The position numbers and the translations under genes are program-made. 29,443 nucleotides of DNA from Pseudomonadota bacterium (lineage in GTDB: Bacteria > Pseudomonadota > Alphaproteobacteria > Sphingomonadales > Sphingomonadaceae): the NCBI GenBank assembly GCA_023390415.1, contig JAEWCW010000104.1:1-29443 (forward strand), in the 5' to 3' direction. Positions 14,389-22,792 of the stretch are shown here, one piece after another (the stretch's first letter is position 1; the number at the start of each line of letters is the position of its first letter). A model generated the notes under the pieces. The model had not been told where the DNA came from. It saw only the letters and a program-made list of their open reading frames with translations, and searched no databases.

Positions 14389-15210
14389 TCAGGCCGTCGG
14401 GGCCGCCTCCCGCGCGGCGACGATCCGGTTGGCGAGCTCCCAGTCCTGCATGCGGTCGACGTCGATCGGCCCTTCGGCGAACGGCATCCTTACCGGCGCG
14501 ACCCTGAGGCCGAGCCCGCGGCCGAGCAAGCGGATCAACGTCGCAAGGCGCAGCATCCGGCTCTTGTAGAGCAGGAAGGCGACGAGGCCGAAGGCGCCGA
14601 TCAGCCGCTTCGGCTTCTTGCCGAACTGGCCGCCCGTCTCGAAGATGGCCGGGGCGCGCTTGATCGCCTCGGGCGTGACCAGGGCATAGAGATTGCAGCT
14701 CGAAAAGGCGCCATCGCGGAAACGATGGAAGGCGCGGTTCCCGTCGGGATATTTGTCGAGCACCGACTGGGCCGGCGTCAGCCCGATCGCGCCGTCATAG
14801 CCGGCGGCGATCACCGGATCGAGCGCGTCGCAGAAATAGCGCACCATCTCGGCCGTGTGCAGCGCATTGTCTCCGGTGGTGATGATCAGCGGCACCGCCT
14901 CGGGGAAACGCTCCCCTGCCGAATTGACGCTCGCCGCGATGTTCGCGCCAGACGGCGTGTAGATGAACTCGTCCGAACCGGGGAGCGGCGCCAGCAGTTC
15001 GCGCGCCTCGGGAATGCTCGCTTCCTCGATCATCACGATGATCCGGCCGACGCGGCCGCTCTCGGCCACCGCTTCGACGACCCGGCGCAGCATCGGCTGG
15101 CCGGCAATGTCGATGAAGCACTTGTGGGAGACCCCGCCCGCCTGGGCGAGCGGATCGAGGTTGCCGCGCGTGGCGGCGAGCACCAGCGCGGTGTAACGCG
15201 TGTCGGACAT
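14389..15210 (-). CDS. MobA-like nucleotidyltransferase
   Basis: A 273-residue GT-A type nucleotidyltransferase. N-terminal LVLAATRGNLDP and, about 20 residues on, SHKCFIDIAGQPML give the nucleotide-binding loop and conserved Lys. TTGDNAL is the metal-binding Asp block, and DVDRMQDWELANRI is the usual C-terminal end of the family. The opening lacks the standard LAGGxGxRMG spacing, so substrate prediction by similarity is weak. Candidates are NDP-sugar, CDP-alcohol or CDP-glycerate type products. From memory the Caulobacter phosphoglycerate cytidylyltransferase CpgD, used for ceramide head groups, is an NTP transferase of this type; that is a hypothesis from context. The gene follows the PrpD-family gene by 23 bases. 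Confidence 0.85.
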   Translation of the reverse strand: MSDTRYTALVLAATRGNLDPLAQAGGVSHKCFIDIAGQPMLRRVVEAVAESGRVGRIIVMIEEASIPEARELLAPLPGSDEFIYTPSGANIAASVNSAGERFPEAVPLIITTGDNALHTAEMVRYFCDALDPVIAAGYDGAIGLTPAQSVLDKYPDGNRAFHRFRDGAFSSCNLYALVTPEAIKRAPAIFETGGQFGKKPKRLIGAFGLVAFLLYKSRMLRLATLIRLLGRGLGLRVAPVRMPFAEGPIDVDRMQDWELANRIVAAREAAPTA

Positions 15211-15233
15211 GATGGCCTTCGTCTTACCGTGGA

Positions 15234-16643
15234 TCAGCGCTTCTGGAAAGCAAAGGGCCCCGCGAGCGGCGCCATGAGCGGGCCGAGATGGTCGAGCGCG
15301 GGCAGCGCTTCAAGGGCGGAGCGAAGCTCGGCCGCGGCCTCGGGCTCCATCACGCCGGCGACGCAGCCCTCATATTTCGTCCAATAGGTTTCGGTCGGGA
15401 AGGGCGCTGCGAGGCTGCCCATCGGCATTGCAACCTTGGTCTCGAAGCGGCGTCCGTCCTTCAGCACCACCTCGACCTCGGTCGGGAACTCGCCCTCGGC
15501 CTTGTCGACCGGGTGGCGGTGGATCCGCGGATAGAGCGCCCTGATCTCCTCGCGCATCACCGCCTGGGGCGTGAAGTCGGCGAGGCCGGCATCCCCGGTC
15601 ACCAGGCAGCAGGCGATTCCGTATTCGACCGAGAACTTGGCCTGCATGGGATCTTCGGGCGCGGTGTACATCAGATTGTTGAGGTGGCTGACCGGCGCGC
15701 GGACATCGACCGCCTCGACCTCGCCGGCGGCGAAGCCGTGGCGCGCCTTGAGCTCGAGCAGCCCGTCCTGGGCGCGGTGCGCGCTTCCGCAATTGGGGAA
15801 GCGCTTCACCCTGAAGCCCGAGGAAAGGATCAGCAAAGGATCGCCAATGCTCTCGGTCTCGAAGCGCAGGTTCTGGCCGTGCTCGACATGGGTGAGAGTG
15901 TCGCGCAGCTCTTCGTAATCGGGGCCGACCATCAGCCGGTTCATCCCGGTCTTGCCGTCGAGCGTGTGGAGCCCCGCGCTGAGGCCGGAGCGCGCGAGGC
16001 TTGCCGCGACGATCCCGGACTTGGCGGCCAGCCCGGCATGGACCGGCTTGGTCATGGTGCCGAACTGCGACATGAAGCCGGCGGCCATGCTGGTCGCGAT
16101 CGAGACGGCGAAGCCCGCTTTCTCCGCGTCCAGCTTGAGGAGGCGCGCGCAGGCCGCGGCGGCCCCGATCGCGCCGACGGTGGCGGTCGCGTGCCAGCCG
16201 CGGTTGCGGTGCGCAGGGTTCACGCCCTGGCCGACCCGGCCGAGGATCTGCAGGCCGACGATATAGGCGTCCAGGCATGCGCGGCCCGATGCCCCCTCCT
16301 GTTCGGCCAGCGCAAGGATCGCCGGCGCGAGCACCGCGGTGGCGTGCGCCTTGGCCGGATCGAAATTGTCGTCGAAGTCGAGCGCGTGGGCGGCGGTGCC
16401 GTTGACGAGAGCCGCCCAGGGGGCGGCGAGCTTGGTTCCGAAACCGATCGCTGTGGCGGGCCCTGTGCTCCACGCCTCCACCGTCTCGAACACGATCCGG
16501 GTCGCCGCGTCTTCCGCGCCGGGGACGGTGACGGCGATCACGTCGATGAACTGGCGGTGCGCGGATTCGATCGCTTCGGCCGGCCAGTGGTCGGGCGTCT
16601 CGGCGATCCACTTGCCATAAGCGAGCACGGGGTTCTCGGTCAT
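15234..16643 (-). CDS. MmgE/PrpD-family protein
   Basis: A 469-residue protein of the MmgE/PrpD superfamily, whose members include 2-methylcitrate dehydratase, cis-aconitate decarboxylase and related lyases or epimerases. Landmarks are the opening helical region, ALDFDDNFDPAKAHATAVLAPAILALAE, GMNRLMVGPDYEELR, FRVKRFPNCGSAHRAQDG and the C-terminal PFPTETYWTKYE. The length is normal. The substrate cannot be read from the sequence and there is no prpBC beside it, so 2-methylcitrate is not assumed. A second ATG at 16655 is possible; neither has a good ribosome binding site. It sits between the flippase operon and the nucleotidyltransferase. Confidence 0.88.
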   Translation of the reverse strand: MTENPVLAYGKWIAETPDHWPAEAIESAHRQFIDVIAVTVPGAEDAATRIVFETVEAWSTGPATAIGFGTKLAAPWAALVNGTAAHALDFDDNFDPAKAHATAVLAPAILALAEQEGASGRACLDAYIVGLQILGRVGQGVNPAHRNRGWHATATVGAIGAAAACARLLKLDAEKAGFAVSIATSMAAGFMSQFGTMTKPVHAGLAAKSGIVAASLARSGLSAGLHTLDGKTGMNRLMVGPDYEELRDTLTHVEHGQNLRFETESIGDPLLILSSGFRVKRFPNCGSAHRAQDGLLELKARHGFAAGEVEAVDVRAPVSHLNNLMYTAPEDPMQAKFSVEYGIACCLVTGDAGLADFTPQAVMREEIRALYPRIHRHPVDKAEGEFPTEVEVVLKDGRRFETKVAMPMGSLAAPFPTETYWTKYEGCVAGVMEPEAAAELRSALEALPALDHLGPLMAPLAGPFAFQKR

Positions 16644-16704
16644 CACCGCGCACATAGGCGAGCGGCGGCCGCTTGCGTAGGGGGCAAGGCCGTCGGCTTA
16701 CAGG

Positions 16705-16974
16705 CTAGGGGAAGTCGGCATCGCTGAGCTTGCTCAGGAAATAGCTTGCCACTGCGAAGCCGATGACCAGGTTCATCGCGATGGCGATCAGGATACCGGC
16801 AACGCGGTGCCTGCCCCAGCCCACCCGCCATGTCGCGAGGACCAGCCCGACCCAGATCCAGAAATAAGCGAGGGCATAGAGGGAGAGCGAAAAGCGGACG
16901 ACCATCCACCAGGGTAGGCCCAGCAGAAGGCAGCCGGCGTACCAGAGCCGGACCTGCGCTTTGTGACGGATCAC
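16705..16974 (-). CDS. Small membrane protein
   Basis: An 89-residue protein with probably three transmembrane helices (LWYAGCLLLGLPWWMVV, YALAYFWIWVGLVLATW and GILIAIAMNLVIGFAVASYF). The start is GTG, one base after the TGA of the flippase gene, so translation is almost certainly coupled. Not recognised as a named family. It may be an accessory subunit for the flippase. Confidence 0.75.
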   Translation of the reverse strand: MIRHKAQVRLWYAGCLLLGLPWWMVVRFSLSLYALAYFWIWVGLVLATWRVGWGRHRVAGILIAIAMNLVIGFAVASYFLSKLSDADFP

Positions 16975-16975
16975 G

Positions 16976-18475
16976 TCAGACCAGCCGGAGCTTGCGCGAC
17001 AGGCCGCCGAGCGCGATCCGGTCGTCGCGGGTCAGACCATAGCGGAGCGCGAGCCAGGAGGTCGCCGCCCAGATGATCACGAGCAGGGCGAAGCCCAAGG
17101 GTCCGAGCACCGCCCAGTCGGCAAGCGCCATCGCCGCAAAGCCGACCAGGGCGATGGCGAGGCCCTGGAACAGCTTGCGATCGAACGGCGAGAGCCCGTC
17201 GGCGATCTTGAGCTCGAGAGTCGCGGCATAGGAGGAGACGAGGGTGCCGGCAGCGACCGCGGCCGCCATCCCGAACGCGCCCCAGAGCGGGGTCAGCCAC
17301 CAGGCGAGGCCGGCCCAGAGCGCGACCCCGCCGAGGCTGTTGAGCAGGGGCAGGAGGCGGTGTCCGGTCATCTCGACAATGGTGGCCGCCGGCCCGACGA
17401 TCGCCTCGACGACCCGCGCCGCGACCAGCACCCAGAGCAAGGGCAGCGCCGCCTTCACCTCCGGCCGGTAGATGCTGAGGATATCGGCGCCGGCGAAGAT
17501 CAGGAGCCCGCCCAGCGGCACGACCAAAGCCGTCGAGACCCGGCTCGCGAAATGGTAGAGCGGGCCGATCGCTGCGCGGTCGACGCTGGCCTGCGCCGCC
17601 GACAACGGGCCGAGCACATATTGAAAGGCCTGGCGGACGATGTGCGGGATGGTGGAGATCTTGCGCGCGATCTCGAAGAGGCCGGCGGCCGAGGCGCCGG
17701 CCGCGCCGGGCAACATCAGGTTCAGCGCCACCGGCGGCGCGTCGATCAGCAGGCGACGCGAGAGATTGGACGGCAGCAGCGCGAAGCCGCTGACCAGGAC
17801 GAGGCCCGAAAGTCGCCCGCCGATCCGGGCGCGGACCAGCAACCGGAGGTCATAATAGCGGCCGAGCAGGCGAAGGCAGAGGAGCGCGGTGAGCGCCAGC
17901 GAGCAGAGATGGGCGGCCATCAGCCCGGTACCACCCGCACCGACCAGGAAGAATCCGAGCGCGAACAGGATCCGCGCCACCTGCTCCCAGAAGATCCGGA
18001 GGCGGATTTCGGGGCCGAAGGCGCGGCGCGCGCGGGCGGCGGAGGTTGCGACCTCGATGAAGGTCCAGAGCGGCAGCGCCCATACGAAGAGAGCGATGGA
18101 CTGGGGCAGGCGCGCCGCATCCTCCGACGCGGCCGAGAAGAGCCCCGCCACCGCCTCCGCGTTGATCGCGACGATTGCAGCGACGATCGTCGCCGGGATC
18201 ACCGAGACGAGAAGTGCGAACTTGACCGCGCCGTGCACCCGCTCGGCCGAATCCTCGGCCGGAACGATGCGCTGGAGCGCGCTGGTCATCGACAGGTCGA
18301 TGAGGTTCGCCGTCAGGTTTACCGCGCCCCAGAGAACGACGTAGATGCCGTAGGCGGCGAGGCCGAACAGCCAGACGTAGAGCGGCTGAGCGATCGCCTC
18401 GATCAGTGCGCCGGCCCGGGCAAGGCCGGCGAGCCCGGCGCCGCGCGCGACCTCGTCGCGCGTGACCTCGCTCAT
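16976..18475 (-). CDS. Wzx-like polysaccharide/lipid flippase
   Basis: A 499-residue protein with about 12-14 predicted transmembrane helices, of the polysaccharide-biosynthesis / MOP exporter type (Wzx-like). A short hydrophilic N-terminus is followed by paired helices through most of the length (for example LWGAVNLTANLIDLSMTSALQRIVP). These proteins flip lipid-linked oligosaccharides or glycolipids across the inner membrane. Its ATG overlaps the lptG stop (ATGA), so it belongs to the lptF-lptG operon. That points to the export of an envelope glycolipid, in this organism perhaps a glycosphingolipid. The substrate is inferred from context only. Confidence 0.85.
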   Translation of the reverse strand: MSEVTRDEVARGAGLAGLARAGALIEAIAQPLYVWLFGLAAYGIYVVLWGAVNLTANLIDLSMTSALQRIVPAEDSAERVHGAVKFALLVSVIPATIVAAIVAINAEAVAGLFSAASEDAARLPQSIALFVWALPLWTFIEVATSAARARRAFGPEIRLRIFWEQVARILFALGFFLVGAGGTGLMAAHLCSLALTALLCLRLLGRYYDLRLLVRARIGGRLSGLVLVSGFALLPSNLSRRLLIDAPPVALNLMLPGAAGASAAGLFEIARKISTIPHIVRQAFQYVLGPLSAAQASVDRAAIGPLYHFASRVSTALVVPLGGLLIFAGADILSIYRPEVKAALPLLWVLVAARVVEAIVGPAATIVEMTGHRLLPLLNSLGGVALWAGLAWWLTPLWGAFGMAAAVAAGTLVSSYAATLELKIADGLSPFDRKLFQGLAIALVGFAAMALADWAVLGPLGFALLVIIWAATSWLALRYGLTRDDRIALGGLSRKLRLV

Positions 18476-19569
18476 TCCTCGGTCCGGATGAGGACGGTCT
18501 CGCCGATCAGCAGGAACAGCAGGAACGGCCCCCAGGCGGCGAGCATCGCTGGATAGGCGCCGTAATTGCCCATCGCGATCGCGAAATTATCAGCCACGAA
18601 ATATGCGAAGCCGAGCCCCATGCCGATCAGTGCGCGGACGAAGAGCTGGCCCGACCGGGCGAGGCCGAAGGCCGCAACGCCGGCGAGCAATGGCATCAGC
18701 AGGGCCGAGGCGGGCCCCGAAATCTTGTGCCAGAGGCTGGCCTCCAGCGCCGCCGTCCGCCGCCCCGCCTCCTTCAGCGCGCCGATCGACTCGCGAAGCT
18801 GCATGAAGCCCTGCTCGTCCGGATCTACCCGTGCGAGGGTGAATTGGTGGGGCGAGACGTCGAGAGGCAGCCTGTAGGTCGGCGCACGGGTCCGGCTCGG
18901 CCCGGACGGATCGATGATGGTCGCGTTGGTGAGCTCCCAGCCGCCGGCGACGTGCCGCGCGCGGTCGGCATGGACGATGAGGTCCAGCGGCGCGCCCGGC
19001 CGGCCGTAGACCGAGACCCGGCCGAGAACGAGCGAGTCGCCGGTGCCGCTGACCTGGCGCGCGAGGATCTTCACGCCCTCATGATAGACCCAGACGTTGC
19101 TGCTCACCCCGGTCTCGGGCGGCACCGGTCCGTAGTCGACCGCCTCCCACGCGCCGAGCGCCCCGGTTGCGCGGGTGACCACCCTCTCGTTGAAGGCAAA
19201 GCTCAGCAGGGCCACTCCCAGGCTGGCGACGATCAGCGGCGCGATGATCTGGTGCGCGGATATGCCCGCCGCCTTCATCGCGATCACCTCGCTATGCTGG
19301 TTCAACGTCGCGAGCGTGATCAGCGTGCCGAGCAGGACCGAGAAAGGCAGGAAGCGCGCGATCAGCATCGGGATGCGCAGCGACACGTATCGCCACAACT
19401 CGGAATCGCCATTGCCTGGCTGGGCAAGGATCTTCCCGGATTCGCCCAGTAGGTCGAGGGTCATCAGGATGAGGACGAGCGCTGCGAGCACCGCGAAGCT
19501 GCGCACCAGGAACAGCCGCGCCATGTAGAAGGCGATCCGCTTGGACGGGAAGAACTGGACGTTGATCAT
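18472..19569 (-). CDS. lptG: LPS-type export permease LptG
   Basis: LptG is one of two permease subunits in the LptB2FG ABC transporter, which pulls lipopolysaccharide or an equivalent lipid out of the inner membrane. The 365-residue protein has the LptF/LptG layout: N-terminal helices (YMARLFLVRSFAVLAALVLILM), the SEVIAMKAAGIS coupling-helix region, a beta-jellyroll periplasmic domain, and C-terminal helices (WHKISGPASALLMPLLA, then ALIGMGLGFAYFVADN). It overlaps lptF and the flippase by four bases each (ATGA), so all are translated in series. A longer open frame upstream is not used. The start is MINVQFFPSKR. Confidence 0.95.
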   Translation of the reverse strand: MINVQFFPSKRIAFYMARLFLVRSFAVLAALVLILMTLDLLGESGKILAQPGNGDSELWRYVSLRIPMLIARFLPFSVLLGTLITLATLNQHSEVIAMKAAGISAHQIIAPLIVASLGVALLSFAFNERVVTRATGALGAWEAVDYGPVPPETGVSSNVWVYHEGVKILARQVSGTGDSLVLGRVSVYGRPGAPLDLIVHADRARHVAGGWELTNATIIDPSGPSRTRAPTYRLPLDVSPHQFTLARVDPDEQGFMQLRESIGALKEAGRRTAALEASLWHKISGPASALLMPLLAGVAAFGLARSGQLFVRALIGMGLGFAYFVADNFAIAMGNYGAYPAMLAAWGPFLLFLLIGETVLIRTEE

Positions 19570-20786
19570 GCCCGGGCCTGTTCCAGCAATTTGGCGCGCC
19601 TGCGTGTGCCGCCGAGATCCAGAACCCGCTGCACCAGCTTGGCGATCCTGGCGAAGACCCGCTCGAGCGCGCCGATCGGCTGGCCGCCCGGCCTGTGCGC
19701 CAGCGTCCAGAACATCCACAGGATCAGGCCAGTGGCCACCGCGAACGGGACCCACAGCGCGATCACGGGATCGACCCGGCCGAGCGCCCCCATCTGCTCC
19801 GCATATTGGTTGATCTTGTGATAGGTCACCACGAACACGATCGAGATGAAGATTCCGAGGCCGGAACTGCTGCGCTTGGGCGGCACCGCGAGCGCGACGG
19901 CGAGCAGCGGCACAAGCAGCATCATCACGATCTCGACCATCCGGAAGTGGAAGTTGGCACGCGTCTTCAGGCGCATCTCGTCGCTTGTCTCGGGCGCGCC
20001 GGACATCCGGTAGAGCTCGGGCAAGGTCAGCTCCTCGATCCCGCCGCCGCGGCGCCGGAAGGCGTCGATTGCAGGGAGGTCGATCGGCACGTCGTGATTC
20101 ACGAAGCTCAGCACGCGCGGCACCGAATAGCTCGGCGCGTCGTGGATCAGCCGGCCGTTGGAGAGCCGGAGGATGATCACGTTCTCGTCATCGGTCGCGA
20201 GGAAGGAGCCGCGCTCGGCGGTCGCCGCGATCGATCGGCCCTGCCGGTCCTCGGCGCGGATGAAGACGTTGTGGAGGATGTGCCCTTCATTCTCGCTGCG
20301 CTCGATCCGGATCGTCATCCGCCGCCCGAGATTGGTGAACTCGCCCACCCGGATCGACGCGCCGAGCGCGCCCGAGCGAAGCTCGAAGCGGAGCCCCTGA
20401 TAGGCATATTCGGCATAAGGCTGGACGAAGCCGATGATTCCGACGTTGAGCGCCATCAGCGCGAGCGCATAGAGATAGGGCACTCTCAAAAGCCGCTCGT
20501 AGCTGAGCCCGACCCCGCGAAGCACGTCGAGCTCGGACGACAGGGCCAGCTTCCTGAAGGCGAACAGCACGCCCATCAGCAGGCCGATCGGGATTCCGAG
20601 GCCGAGATATTCGGGAATCATGTTGGCGAGCATCTGCCAGACGATGTTGACCGGCCCGCCCTCGCTCACCACGAAGTCGAACAGCCGCAGCATCTTGTCG
20701 AGCAGCAGAAGCATCGCGGCCAGCGTCAGCGTGCCGAGCAGCGGCACGAAGATCAGCCGCGCAAGATAGCGGTCGATCAATGGCAT
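19566..20786 (-). CDS. lptF: LPS-type export permease LptF
   Basis: LptF pairs with LptG in the LptB2FG transporter. This 406-residue protein begins MPLIDRYLARLIFVPLLGTL, with the SSELDVLRGVGLSY coupling segment, a periplasmic beta-jellyroll (about residues 130-240) and C-terminal helices (MVEIVMMLLVPLLAVALAVPPKR). It also has a C-terminal cytoplasmic Arg-rich extension. It heads the operon lptF-lptG-flippase-small membrane protein. The 115 bases upstream contain a weak -10-like TATAGC on the minus strand (about 20840-20845), but no convincing -35. Confidence 0.95.
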   Translation of the reverse strand: MPLIDRYLARLIFVPLLGTLTLAAMLLLLDKMLRLFDFVVSEGGPVNIVWQMLANMIPEYLGLGIPIGLLMGVLFAFRKLALSSELDVLRGVGLSYERLLRVPYLYALALMALNVGIIGFVQPYAEYAYQGLRFELRSGALGASIRVGEFTNLGRRMTIRIERSENEGHILHNVFIRAEDRQGRSIAATAERGSFLATDDENVIILRLSNGRLIHDAPSYSVPRVLSFVNHDVPIDLPAIDAFRRRGGGIEELTLPELYRMSGAPETSDEMRLKTRANFHFRMVEIVMMLLVPLLAVALAVPPKRSSSGLGIFISIVFVVTYHKINQYAEQMGALGRVDPVIALWVPFAVATGLILWMFWTLAHRPGGQPIGALERVFARIAKLVQRVLDLGGTRRRAKLLEQARA

Positions 20787-20901
20787 GGGTTGCTCAAGCT
20801 TTCGGCCTCTGGCGCGGATCTGACGGTGAACGACGAAGCGCTATAGAGGCTGGCGCCGTCGCTGGGAACCGGCAGGCGCCGCCCGGTACGCGCAGGCGCA
20901 A

Positions 20902-21819
20902 TCAATATTCGACGGTGACGAGGACGGTGTCGCTATAGCTTCCCGGCGTGGGCGCCTGGCCGGCCGGAATCGTGCCGTAGACTGTGCGCGCCTGGGCCGC
21001 CCCGCTGCCGGTCGCCGAAACCTTGCTGCCATAGGTGGTCCCGTCGCCCCAGAGGGTCGTCCGCGCGGAATTGCTGTAGAGCGTGTAGGAGAGGCGCGCT
21101 CCGCTTGGCCCCGCCATGCGGCGGCTGGTGCCGTTGGAGTTCGCGCCCGCGCCGAGCGAGATCTGGTAGGGCGCCGTATTGGTGCAGGTGACGGTGACGG
21201 TCCCGGTGCCAAGGCTGGCGGCCGTCTGCACGTAGCTTCCGAAGGCGAGCGCCGTGGTCGAGACGGTGCAGACCGGCGAGATGCTGCCCGTGACCGACAC
21301 GGTGGTGCTGCTGAGCAAGGTGCCGCTGCTTGTCCGGAACGTTGTGGTGAGCGAGTCCGAATAGGTCGTCCCATATGGCGGGTTCTGTCCGCTGGGGAGT
21401 CGGCCGTAGAGCGTAAAGGTCCTGGTCTGGGGCGATCCGGTCGAGAAATCGAGGTTGAAGTTCAGGCGGTTGGTGCTCGTCGCGCACCACAGGGTGGTGC
21501 GTCCGGAATCCGTATAGATGTTGTAGTTGAGGTTGTTGGCGCCCATCGTCATCCGCCGTGGCGAGCAGGTGCCACTGTTGCCGTTGGACAGCGTGATGTA
21601 GACGGCGTTGGTCGCGCCGGAGCCGTTGCACGTAACGGTGACGCTGCCCGCGCCGTCGAGCTGGCTGGGGCTCACATAAGGCGAGAAGGCGAGGCCGGTC
21701 GACGTGATCGTGCACCCCGAGACCGCGGCCGCGGCGGGCGAGGGCGCGAGGACGAGCGCGAGCGCTGCGCCGATGAGCGCGATCGCCAGTCGGCCGATCC
21801 AGGGCGGTCCCAAGCCCAA
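20902..21819 (-). CDS. Secreted protein with two spore-coat-U (SCPU) domains
   Basis: A 305-residue protein with a signal peptide (IGRLAIALIGAALALVLAPSPAAAA) and two SCPU domains in tandem. Both have the strand pattern and paired cysteines of the family (CTITSTGLAFSPY, CTVSTTALAFGSY, then SDTVLVTVEY at the end). Such proteins are usually pilin-like subunits of chaperone-usher systems and are encoded beside a chaperone and usher. Neither is in this window, so this is an orphan subunit or a stand-alone surface protein. The start is the TTG at 21819, with GGGGGAG six bases upstream; no in-frame ATG or GTG lies near the signal peptide. Confidence 0.88.
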   Translation of the reverse strand: MGLGPPWIGRLAIALIGAALALVLAPSPAAAAVSGCTITSTGLAFSPYVSPSQLDGAGSVTVTCNGSGATNAVYITLSNGNSGTCSPRRMTMGANNLNYNIYTDSGRTTLWCATSTNRLNFNLDFSTGSPQTRTFTLYGRLPSGQNPPYGTTYSDSLTTTFRTSSGTLLSSTTVSVTGSISPVCTVSTTALAFGSYVQTAASLGTGTVTVTCTNTAPYQISLGAGANSNGTSRRMAGPSGARLSYTLYSNSARTTLWGDGTTYGSKVSATGSGAAQARTVYGTIPAGQAPTPGSYSDTVLVTVEY

Positions 21820-21937
21820 AAAATACTCCCCCGACGAGATATCAGGCGCAGCGGTAAAGGAGATTGGTAAGCGGAGCGTTAACTTTCGCTCGGCGCCGTG
21901 CTGGGCTAGGACCCGTAGAATTGCCGAGGAGGGAAGA

Positions 21938-22438
21938 ATGAGCCGTCTGAATTTCCTGCGGTCGCCCGCGGCCACGCTCCTCGGTGCGCTGCTGGTGGCA
22001 GGCTGCGCCTCGGCCGGCGGTCCGCCGCCCCGGCTGGAGCTGACGGCGACCCTTACCGGATATCAGGCGCTTCCGGGGCCGGGCGACCTGGACGGAACCG
22101 GAACCGCGCGCTTGAGGGTCGATCGGGAGGCGGAGCGGGTCTGCTGGGTCCTGGCGGCACGGGGGATCGCGCCGGCGACCGCCGCCCATCTCCATCGCGG
22201 TGAAGCCGGCAGCATCGGCGCACCGATCGTTCCACTGACTCCGCCCGGTGCGGACGAGCGGAGCGAAGGCTGCGCGCCGGTTGCGGCGGCGCTGGCGGCG
22301 GAGATGATCGCGCGCCCGCACGCTTTCTACGTCAACATCCACAACGCCGAATTCCCCGGCGGTGCGATCCGCGGTCAGCTGCGCGGCGAGGTCAGGCGTC
22401 CGGAGGCGCGTCCGCCCGTTTCCGGCGGCCGCCGCTAG
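21938..22438 (+). CDS. CHRD-domain lipoprotein
   Basis: A 166-residue lipoprotein (lipobox V-A-G-C, Cys23). A CHRD domain fills the rest, recognised by AAHLHRGEAG and, at its end, the pattern VNIHNAEFPGGAIRGQL. CHRD domains occur in bacterial surface and periplasmic proteins; the role is not known. A strong GAGGAGGGA lies just ahead of the ATG. It is divergent from the SCPU gene. Its last 47 bases overlap the convergent basic-protein gene, and the tail (RRPEARPPVSGGRR) looks like an unstructured extension. Confidence 0.88.
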   Translation: MSRLNFLRSPAATLLGALLVAGCASAGGPPPRLELTATLTGYQALPGPGDLDGTGTARLRVDREAERVCWVLAARGIAPATAAHLHRGEAGSIGAPIVPLTPPGADERSEGCAPVAAALAAEMIARPHAFYVNIHNAEFPGGAIRGQLRGEVRRPEARPPVSGGRR

Positions 22439-22784
22439 CGGCCTTGGGCTTTCGTGCCGGCGCCTTCGTCTCGGCCGGCTGAACATCCACTCCGTCCATC
22501 AGCCGCCGCGCCCCGTCGAGGGCCGCTGCGACGACGAGGTCGCGGAGCCTGCCGGCCTGCTCGCGCACCTGCTCCAGGCCGTCGTCCACGGCCGCGCCGG
22601 CCTTGGCCGCGCCGTTGCGCTTCTTCATCGAGGCTGCAGCCGCCGCGAGCGCCGCTGCGGCGAGCTCCATGGCGAGCGGGTTGTCGGCGAACTTGAGCGC
22701 CTTGTTGGCGGTCTTGCGCACCTTCTTGGGCACCTTCACCCCGGCGACCCGCTTGGGGACCTTGAGCTTCCCGTCCTTCGCCAT
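22392..22784 (-). CDS. Basic, Ala/Lys-rich protein of unknown function
   Basis: A 130-residue protein. It opens with repeated Lys-Val-Pro-Lys elements (KLKVPKRVAGVKVPKKVRK), then an Ala-rich helix, an acidic helical middle (DDGLEQVREQAGRLRDL) and a basic, disordered C-terminus. The Lys/Arg content suggests nucleic-acid binding or interaction with acidic polymers, but I see no named domain. AGGAGAGG precedes the ATG. It is nine bases downstream of the cupredoxin-like gene and its 3' end overlaps the convergent CHRD gene. Confidence 0.72.
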   Translation of the reverse strand: MAKDGKLKVPKRVAGVKVPKKVRKTANKALKFADNPLAMELAAAALAAAAASMKKRNGAAKAGAAVDDGLEQVREQAGRLRDLVVAAALDGARRLMDGVDVQPAETKAPARKPKAASGGRRKRADAPPDA

Positions 22785-22792
22785 GCCCTCTC

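Noticed and set aside
20840..20868. A sigma-70 promoter for lptF with TATAGC as the -10.
   Set aside because: There is no -35 element at the right spacing (only TTCCCA), so it is not listed as a separate feature.
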